From Oscillospiraceae bacterium (GTDB lineage: Bacteria > Bacillota > Clostridia > Oscillospirales > Acutalibacteraceae), in assembly GCA_031262125.1 (NCBI GenBank), contig JAISII010000137.1, forward strand, positions 1 through 10,771: a stretch of 10,771 bases of DNA, given 5' to 3'. Positions 6,901-10,771 of this stretch are shown here, one piece after another. Numbering within the stretch: the first letter of the stretch is position 1; each line of letters opens with the position of its first letter. Made by a program: the position numbers and the translations under genes. The notes beneath the pieces were generated by a model. That model worked only from the letters and a program-made list of their open reading frames with translations, had not been told where the DNA came from and did no database searches.

Positions 6901-8438
6901 ACGCCTCGGGTGAAGAAGTATGGATTGAAAACGGTGTTTTAAGCTTTAAAAGCAAACAAATAATAAGCCATATTGACATTAACACAGGTGAACGTATTGT
7001 TGCCGACGAAATAATCGAACCGACTGAAAAGCTTCGTAGCAACCAAACTTACCAAACCACACCCCTTACAGGTCATGGCACGGTTATAGCACCTAATAAT
7101 GCTTCGGGTTATTATACCGCCGGCGTAACCAACATTTTGTATTTGTATGATTCGTCGGATGAACAGATAGACACAACACCTCCGATTTCTTCATCAACAG
7201 TTCCTGTTAGCTCGTCAACTACCCCCGTTATTACAACAACTACCCCGGTTATTACAACAACCAACTCGGTTAACCCCGGCAGCTATGTTATAGGTGATGC
7301 TAATGGCGACAATAAAGTAACAGTAGACGATGCAACCGAAATTCAAAAACATTTGGCTAAAGTTAAATCAATTACAGGCACAGCTCTTTTGGCGGCAAAT
7401 GCCGATGAAGAATCAGGTGTTACAGTAGCCGATGTTACGCTAATACAAAAATATCTTGCACATTTTGAGAAAACAGGTAATGTAGGCGAACCTGCAGGCG
7501 GCGGCGAAATCACCACCGATCCGACACGACCCACCGAACCTGACACGACACAGACCACTGAACCTGACACGACACAGACCACCGAACCTGACACGACACA
7601 GACCACCGAACCTAACCCGACACTGCCCACCGACCCCGATCCCGAGCCGGAACCGGAACCCGGTGAAAACTCGTTCTTTGTGTATGACGGTACATCAGGT
7701 GCACAGACCGAAACAGGCAAATGGCTATTTATAGACGGTGCCAAGCTGTGGATTTATAACAAAGACACCCACGAAAGCCTTGAAACTATAAAAGAGTATA
7801 CTTCCGCTTGGCAAGCTGATTCTTCAACTTATGCATATCTGCCCGAATTGCCGAGCGGCTGGACAAATATTGCAATTTACCGCACACATTTTGAAATAGC
7901 TAACCTTGTACCCGTTGAAGACGGCGGCACAAATGTTGCGGCAACCGGAGAAATACCAGATTATTACAACCTGTGGGATAACATTACTTTGCAAAGCGGC
8001 GGCAACTGCTATGTTGTAACAGGCGACGGCACTGGCGAACAAAAAGTGTTCGACTATACCGACGGCACACTCAGCAACATTGGCGGAGGCGACCCCGGTA
8101 CAGATGATGCAATTTACTTCCGCAAGGCGAAATCAATCGACGGCTCGAATGACGCTTGGAAAGATATTTATGTGTACCTCTTCAACGATTCGGGCAACTC
8201 GGGAGAATGGCCCGGTCAATTAATGGGTTGGACCGGAGAAGATGATAATTATCATTACTACAAATTGGATGTAGGATCTGGTTACCTTGGTCATTGGAAT
8301 TATATAGTTTTCAATGATGGCATTGGACGTAAAACCAAAGACACTCCGATTAACGGTGGCAATTCTTGGGAGCTTTTTGGCAGTGAATTGGACTATGCTG
8401 ACGAATGGAAGTGGAAGGATATAAGACCTGTTAACTAA
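3933..8438 (+). CDS. Secreted multimodular type I pullulanase (GH13_14 type) with internal dockerin and starch-binding modules
   Basis: 1501 residues, GTG start with AGGAGG seven bases upstream. It cleaves alpha-1,6 bonds in pullulan or branched starch outside the cell. Order of parts: signal peptide 1-27 (cut after VSA); CBM48 about 69-170; GH13 barrel about 190-680 with region I DVVYNH (321-326), region II DGFRFD with nucleophile D407, region III YGEPW with acid/base E444, and region IV with H549-D550; beta domain to about 760; two MucBP-like repeats (about 769-834 and 840-904); a CBM25/26-like module (905-1009); a third MucBP-like repeat (1010-1073); a Ser/Thr linker; a type I dockerin (1121-1178); a TEPDTTQT linker; a module at 1247-1380 that resembles others found in ruminococcal amylases; and a CBM26-like module (about 1393-1480) with WPGQLMGW and IVFNDG. 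The pullulanase signature YNWGYDP reads RNWGYDP (274-280). No LPxTG anchor is seen, so attachment would be through dockerin-cohesin binding. The pullulanase and dockerin calls are firm; limits and families of the small modules are estimates. Confidence 0.93.
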   Translation: MIKKLIGLFMALLMAATILSVPLSVSAVTITKAPAGDPYVAWEGYNDSSNFSNKSYLENEKYDNKNQDLGAVYKPTSTKWKVWSPKANSVKLKLYNTGSDAEMNAGVIGTYDMTFIPAEHTWAIELQGDWKNKYYTYLVDVGSGANRVVNETQDVYSWATGVNSARTMVVDLNSTDPVGWENDEHVLFNSPTDAVVWEVHVRDITVDKFDKTSGVTAANQGKYLGFAEGGSILDGKETGVSTGIDYLVENGINCVQLQPVYDFGSVDEVRQTSRNWGYDPMNYNVPEGSYASDAYDGNVRITELKTLIQALHDRGISVIMDVVYNHTYKTSDGCFERTVPGYYYREGEIWDWDSNQNKNVPKGYKGAANGSACGNETASDKFMYRQFMLDSVYYWATEYHMDGFRFDLMALHDVTTMNLIRRKLNTIVDKNNKKIGNKIIMYGEPWSLGTAAPQPADKGNLNLLDDGIGMFNDSYRDAIKGDNDSTSTNSKNYNEETKGNERDKGWVQGDNSDLAKTARGLGGFTEQTGFPDPLNGKSSAPLVAYADSHDNLALWDKLYWSNNPEDIVPGEVDFLRTWQVDTAHDNQLREQLRLSMSTVLMSRGIPFMLAGTEMARSKQGDHNSYQSDDYKNGIAWYRAETYANEVAYAKGLREIRAAYSEMFNDYYEPQWIHSGESWEKGGSIIGIVFTDNTNPSRKLAVVMNNQHLEEGKTVRVDHTALSGEWTILGNGSQAGLKSLGKTTGGVSIPSRSAMILVKGSIPTINNEIAYVNVEHYVGGTLTDTQKIKYHVGDTYHVLKSTEILKDNMFVSSAGAELSGTVTAGTTTVKLNYVPKTTKTLTVKYIDNRGREVRPEFNYDLNAGDDYSFIPQPMSGYQYDLSQFPNNIKGKFSGQDTTIQFNYKPFDNTSVKINYKAPAGWDLKDLCCYAYEAPDIGEPWGEWKLFEGKMTYNQATGYWTITMPAASGRVMFNEGTAGVDQEPLFGVDGYYASGEEVWIENGVLSFKSKQIISHIDINTGERIVADEIIEPTEKLRSNQTYQTTPLTGHGTVIAPNNASGYYTAGVTNILYLYDSSDEQIDTTPPISSSTVPVSSSTTPVITTTTPVITTTNSVNPGSYVIGDANGDNKVTVDDATEIQKHLAKVKSITGTALLAANADEESGVTVADVTLIQKYLAHFEKTGNVGEPAGGGEITTDPTRPTEPDTTQTTEPDTTQTTEPDTTQTTEPNPTLPTDPDPEPEPEPGENSFFVYDGTSGAQTETGKWLFIDGAKLWIYNKDTHESLETIKEYTSAWQADSSTYAYLPELPSGWTNIAIYRTHFEIANLVPVEDGGTNVAATGEIPDYYNLWDNITLQSGGNCYVVTGDGTGEQKVFDYTDGTLSNIGGGDPGTDDAIYFRKAKSIDGSNDAWKDIYVYLFNDSGNSGEWPGQLMGWTGEDDNYHYYKLDVGSGYLGHWNYIVFNDGIGRKTKDTPINGGNSWELFGSELDYADEWKWKDIRPVN
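7293..7466 (+). other. Type I dockerin domain inside the pullulanase
   Basis: Two EF-hand-like calcium loops, each followed by a helix. Loop 1 starts at D1122 (D1122, N1124, D1126, T1130, D1133) and leads into ATEIQKHLA. Loop 2 starts at N1156 (N1156, D1158, E1160, T1164, D1167) and leads into VTLIQKYLAHF. The usual first Asp of loop 2 is Asn. The residues at loop positions 10-11, which often set cohesin choice, are V-D and V-A, so the two halves are not identical. A dockerin here means a matching cohesin scaffold should exist elsewhere in the genome. Confidence 0.85.
7533..7613 (+). repeat. 24-bp tandem repeat in the linker after the dockerin
   Basis: Three full units at 7533-7556, 7557-7580 and 7581-7604, and a 9-base start of a fourth (7605-7613). 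The full units differ at one base (C to T at 7559). Each codes for TEPDTTQT, giving a flexible acidic Thr/Pro linker whose length can change in frame. Confidence 0.9.
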
Positions 8439-8501
8439 AAATAGGTTGATTCTTCTGCAGTTGCTTCCATAATTAGTGCATCTAAAAACTAAACAGAAAA
8501 A

Positions 8502-8533
8502 TGCCCCTCGCTTTTTTTGAAAGGCGGGGGGCA
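8502..8533. terminator. Hairpin terminator after the pullulanase, probably two-way
   Basis: TGCCCCTCGC (8502-8511) pairs with GCGGGGGGCA (8524-8533) with one G-U pair, and the stem can extend through the T and A runs to a 4-base TTTG loop. On the plus strand the following T run is broken (GATATTTTAGTTT). On the minus strand the tail is better (TTTTTCTGTTTAGTTTTT), so it may also stop transcripts coming from the spoIIR side. Confidence 0.75.
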
Positions 8534-8642
8534 GATATTTTAGTTTGAAGTTAAAAAAAGGGCAAAAGCAAAGTTTTATGCTTTAGATATAGCACAAAAT
8601 ACGACTTTTTTAAAAAACTTGCGGCAACAAAGTAAAAAAAGC

Positions 8643-8671
8643 TTGATTTTTATAGAACATTGTGATAGAAT
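8643..8671 (+). promoter_or_regulatory. Promoter of the tRNA-Arg gene
   Basis: TTGATT (8643-8648), a 17-base spacer, then TAGAAT (8666-8671), with TGA just before it making an extended -10. The start would be near 8678, about 18 bases before the tRNA. Confidence 0.65.
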
Positions 8672-8695
8672 ATGTAATGTTCGCAAAACAAATAT

Positions 8696-8772
8696 GCGCC
8701 CGTAGCTCAGTTGGATAGAGTGCCTGGCTACGAACCAGTAGGTCGGGGGTTCGAATCCCTCCGGGCGTGCCA
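8696..8772 (+). tRNA. tRNA-Arg (anticodon ACG), CCA encoded
   Basis: 77 bases fold as a normal cloverleaf: acceptor GCGCCCG with CGGGCGT, D arm GCTC with GAGT, anticodon loop CTACGAA with anticodon ACG (A34 probably edited to inosine), T arm GGGGG with CCCTC around TTCGAAT, discriminator G, and an encoded CCA (8770-8772). The first acceptor pair is G-U instead of G-C, and the outermost anticodon-stem pair is a C/T mismatch. Otherwise it resembles the usual bacterial arginine tRNA that reads CGN codons. Confidence 0.93.
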
Positions 8773-8916
8773 AATATGCGGCTTTCGCCGCAGTGAAAAT
8801 TGAACAATGAACAGTTAATAATGAACAATATAAGTTGCAGCTGCAAATTTTGTGCCGCATATTTGTATTGTTCATTGTTCATTAGCACAAAGTGCGGCTT
8901 CAATGTTCATTGTTCA
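8771..8916. repeat. Nested inverted-repeat block after tRNA-Arg
   Basis: Several overlapping symmetries lie between the convergent tRNA and spoIIR genes. (a) CAAATATGCGGC (8771-8782), starting in the tRNA's CCA, is perfectly inverted at 8854-8865. (b) A hairpin TGCGGC-TTTC-GCCGCA lies at 8777-8792. (c) TGAACAATGAACA (8801-8813) is inverted at 8869-8881 and again at 8904-8916. (d) AATGAACAATA (8820-8830) is inverted at 8866-8876. (e) TTGCAGCTGCAA (8835-8846) is a perfect palindrome. The pairings exclude one another, so alternative folds are possible. It may serve as a two-way terminator or be a small non-coding repeat element. Confidence 0.75.
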
Positions 8917-8945
8917 CTAAAAACAGCATCTTTTTTGTCAATATC

Positions 8946-9605
8946 TTAAAACCAACTGCAAAACCACTCAAACGCTTCTACAATTTTAAATTTATATTCA
9001 TACTTGCCGTCGCTGTCCATAATCTCATACTGGCTGTCGGTTACACCATCGTGCAGTGCCTGTTTGTCGGTTGCAGCACCTATGCACAGCCCGGGGTACA
9101 TAACGCACCACCAGTTTTGCCCCTGTGCCTTGCCCAGCGTTATCCGAAGGGCATCATAATTACCCGCCGGCATTGTAATATCATCATAATAACGTGTGGC
9201 GAAATACATATTAATAACTTCGGCTTTGGCGGTGTAGTCAAAGCCGCTTTTCTTTAGTTCGGCGTTGGCAATCGCTTCAATTTCGTCAAGGTTAAGCTCG
9301 GTGTTGGCAATAGCTGCGGTTTTGTTTGTGCTATCTCCGTAAATATTATCAGTAGCCGCCAAAATTGCGTCCCTAACTTTCAGTTTGACCGCTTGGTCGG
9401 TGTCCAAATCTGAATTTGCAAGTATGTGCAGCCTGAAAATCTCTTGGTTAATCTCTTTGCAGTCGGCTTCAAACGGCACCATTGCAAACAGCATAGAAAG
9501 CACAACCGCAACCGAAAGTGATTTTAGCAACAACCCGGGCTTAATAAAACGGGCTGCGTTCTCTTTAAAATTTTTAATATTGATTTTTAATTTTTCTGCA
9601 AACAT
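8946..9605 (-). CDS. spoIIR: Stage II sporulation protein R (SpoIIR)
   Basis: 219 residues from ATG 9605, chosen because AAGGAG (9618-9613) lies seven bases upstream; an ATG at 9644 in the same frame has no such support. Residues about 24-45 (LLLKSLSVAVVLSMLFAMVPF) are a signal peptide or membrane segment. Then come the family marks: IFRLHILANSD, VKLKVRDAIL, MPAGNYDALRITLGKAQGQN and NWWCVMYPGLC. SpoIIR is made in the forespore, crosses its membrane, and triggers the protease SpoIIGA in the mother cell to cut pro-sigma-E. The gene shows that the host lineage has endospore genes. It lies 100 bases downstream of ispE on the same strand, and a sigma-F-like promoter sits in that gap, so it can be expressed separately. 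Confidence 0.92.
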   Translation of the reverse strand: MFAEKLKINIKNFKENAARFIKPGLLLKSLSVAVVLSMLFAMVPFEADCKEINQEIFRLHILANSDLDTDQAVKLKVRDAILAATDNIYGDSTNKTAAIANTELNLDEIEAIANAELKKSGFDYTAKAEVINMYFATRYYDDITMPAGNYDALRITLGKAQGQNWWCVMYPGLCIGAATDKQALHDGVTDSQYEIMDSDGKYEYKFKIVEAFEWFCSWF

Positions 9606-9612
9606 AACAATA

Positions 9613-9618
9613 CTCCTT
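9613..9618 (-). promoter_or_regulatory. Ribosome binding site fixing the spoIIR start
   Basis: AAGGAG on the minus strand, seven bases before ATG 9605. It rules in favour of this start over the in-frame ATG at 9644. Confidence 0.75.
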
Positions 9619-9648
9619 GTGCTTGTTTTTATGTAACTTCGCACAAAG

Positions 9649-9677
9649 AGTATGGTGTTTATTTTTAAATTTTATAC
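9649..9677 (-). promoter_or_regulatory. Candidate forespore (sigma-F/G-type) promoter of spoIIR
   Basis: Read on the minus strand: GTATA (9677-9673), 15 bases, then CACCATACT (9657-9649). GTATA fits the sigma-F/sigma-G -35, and the second box keeps the A, A and T of GGnnAnAnT but lacks its GG. Transcription would start near 9642, inside the AT-rich 100-base gap after ispE. spoIIR of Bacillus subtilis is known to be a sigma-F gene, which supports the reading. Confidence 0.4.
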
Positions 9678-9705
9678 AACGGTTTTTTAGTTTTAAATTT
9701 TTGCG

Positions 9706-10659
9706 TTAATTGTTTGCAAAGCCGCAAACAAAAACATCGGCATATTTTTGCTTTAGCTGTTTGGCGGCGGTTTGTGCAATGCTCTCGTTTGTAAAAAGCC
9801 CAAAACCCGCCGAGCCGCTCCCGCTCATAGAAGCTGCAACGGCACCGTTTTGCAAAAGCTCTTTTTTTATATCTTTAATTTCCGGCAGCTGCAATGCTGT
9901 TTCAAAATCGTTGCTAACAATGTCGGTTATGCTTGCAAGCGTGTTGTTTTTTTGCAATGCATTTACAGCATTTGCGGTTGCAGTTGCAGCTTTTGGCGGC
10001 AAGGTGTCGGCTATTGCATAGGCATCCTTGGTTGATACCGAAATCTCGGGTTTTATAAGCACTACACTGTATTTTTCAAGGTCATTTGGTGTGGCAAGTT
10101 TTTCTAAATCGATGCCCGTGCCGGTGCAAAGGCAAAGCCCGCCCGCAAGGCAAAAGGGAACATCTGCACCAATTTTCGCCCCGATTTCGTACAGCATATC
10201 TTCCGGCAGTAACCCTTTTTTTGCGGTGCAGTCGGGTTTTTTATACTCACCAAACGTGCTGCAAAAAGCTTCGTTTAAAAGCCGCAGTGCCGCAGCGGCG
10301 TCGGTGCTGCCGCCGGCAAGCCCTGCCTGTGTGGGTATGCTTTTGTTTATGCAAAACCGCACACCGGGGTTTGCAATGCCCGCCTGCTCAAAAAAAGCCT
10401 GTGCCGCCTTGCACACAATATTATTTCCGTTCTGCGGCACGCCGGGGTAGTCGCACACAACCTCGGTTACACCCGGCTTTTGGGTAAATTCAAGCTGCAC
10501 ATCATCGCACAGCGTAACATTAATCATCAGTGTTTCTATATTATGGTATCCGTCGGGGCGTTTGCCCAAGATGTCGAGCGTAAGGTTGATTTTTGCAAAA
10601 GCTTTTTTTGTAACATTTGCCTTTGACGCAAAATCCTGCGACTCATTTTTTAAGCTCAT
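9706..10659 (-). CDS. ispE: 4-diphosphocytidyl-2-C-methyl-D-erythritol kinase
   Basis: 317 residues, a GHMP-family kinase that phosphorylates CDP-methylerythritol with ATP in the MEP pathway to isoprenoids. Visible marks: AFAKINLTLDILGKRPDGYH (20-39) with the conserved K23 and N25, the ATP loop GLAGGSTDAAA (113-123), GADVPFCLAGG with the catalytic base D165, and the C-terminal glycine loop ASMSGSGSAGFGLF. It is a little longer than most IspE proteins because of a ~19-residue N-terminal extension and about 20 extra residues at 132-153, just before the catalytic segment. ATG 10659 has GAGGA eight bases upstream, and no other good start lies before the AFAKIN motif. It overlaps the end of the upstream aminotransferase gene by 17 bases, implying co-transcription and translational coupling. 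Confidence 0.93.
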   Translation of the reverse strand: MSLKNESQDFASKANVTKKAFAKINLTLDILGKRPDGYHNIETLMINVTLCDDVQLEFTQKPGVTEVVCDYPGVPQNGNNIVCKAAQAFFEQAGIANPGVRFCINKSIPTQAGLAGGSTDAAAALRLLNEAFCSTFGEYKKPDCTAKKGLLPEDMLYEIGAKIGADVPFCLAGGLCLCTGTGIDLEKLATPNDLEKYSVVLIKPEISVSTKDAYAIADTLPPKAATATANAVNALQKNNTLASITDIVSNDFETALQLPEIKDIKKELLQNGAVAASMSGSGSAGFGLFTNESIAQTAAKQLKQKYADVFVCGFANN

Positions 10660-10771
10660 TCAAAAATTCCTCAATCCTGTTCAGGGCATCTTTAATATGA
10701 GTAATCGAATACGAATACGAAATACGCACAAAGCCCTCGCCGCTTTTGCCAAAGGCATTGCCGGGCACAAC
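10643..10771 (-). CDS. Class I/II PLP-dependent aminotransferase, C-terminal end
   Basis: Only the last 42 residues and the stop are in the window; the start lies beyond its right edge. Reading from 10771 on the minus strand gives VVPGNAFGKSGEGFVRISYS and then YSITHIKDALNRIEEFLNEL and KK, ending in TGA at 10645-10643. The PG(N/S)xFGxxGEGFVRISY pattern is the C-terminal mark of aspartate-aminotransferase-like fold-type I enzymes, with the arginine of VRIS being the substrate-carboxylate binder. Substrate cannot be told from this piece. The stop overlaps the start of ispE by 17 bases in another frame. Confidence 0.85.
   Translation of the reverse strand, partial: VVPGNAFGKSGEGFVRISYSYSITHIKDALNRIEEFLNELKK

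Noticed and set aside
8576..8903. Two minus-strand open frames (99 and 97 residues) with phrases such as PEGFEPPTYWFVARHSIQLS and GGIRTPDLLVRSQALYPTEL
   Set aside because: They are the antisense of the tRNA-Arg gene, a well-known source of false proteins in databases.
10028..10487. Plus-strand open frames of 133-140 residues
   Set aside because: Antisense to ispE, which has all its catalytic motifs.

Overview
The window looks like chromosome of a Gram-positive, endospore-forming gut or rumen member of the Clostridia, most like a Ruminococcus/Oscillospiraceae relative. The grounds are a spoIIR gene, a DUF6514-type protein, strong AGGAGG-type ribosome sites, GTG starts on two genes, and above all a very large secreted pullulanase. 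That enzyme carries a dockerin, MucBP-like repeats and starch-binding modules, an architecture known from the amylosome of Ruminococcus bromii. The genus is inferred from content, not proven.

Layout. Positions 1-228 (+) hold the last 75 codons of a MetY-type O-acetylhomoserine sulfhydrylase. Positions 366-1935 (+) hold a two-gene unit: a small ECF-type sigma factor that overlaps a single-pass membrane protein with a long Pro/Thr-rich outer stalk, probably its anti-sigma partner. A small DUF6514-like gene faces it on the minus strand (1967-2338). It has a consensus sigma-A promoter whose start site falls in an 11-base G run. At 2641-3738 (+) is a ROK-like sugar-kinase-fold protein whose motifs are in circularly permuted order. 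At 3933-8438 (+) is the 1501-residue pullulanase. It is followed by a strong hairpin terminator, a tRNA-Arg(ACG) gene with its own promoter, and a block of nested inverted repeats. The right end is a minus-strand run: spoIIR, ispE, and the C-terminal end of a class I/II aminotransferase that overlaps ispE.

How the genes fit together. The pullulanase debranches starch or pullulan outside the cell, probably as part of a cohesin-dockerin complex, and the permuted ROK protein just upstream could act on a sugar. The sigma/membrane-protein pair looks like an envelope signalling switch, but its stimulus and targets cannot be read from the window. IspE belongs to the MEP isoprenoid pathway. SpoIIR is the forespore signal that starts pro-sigma-E processing, and it has a candidate forespore-sigma promoter of its own.

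The best leads are the permuted ROK protein, the poly-G transcription start in front of the DUF6514-like gene, and the internal dockerin in the pullulanase. No phage, insertion sequence or CRISPR array was seen.
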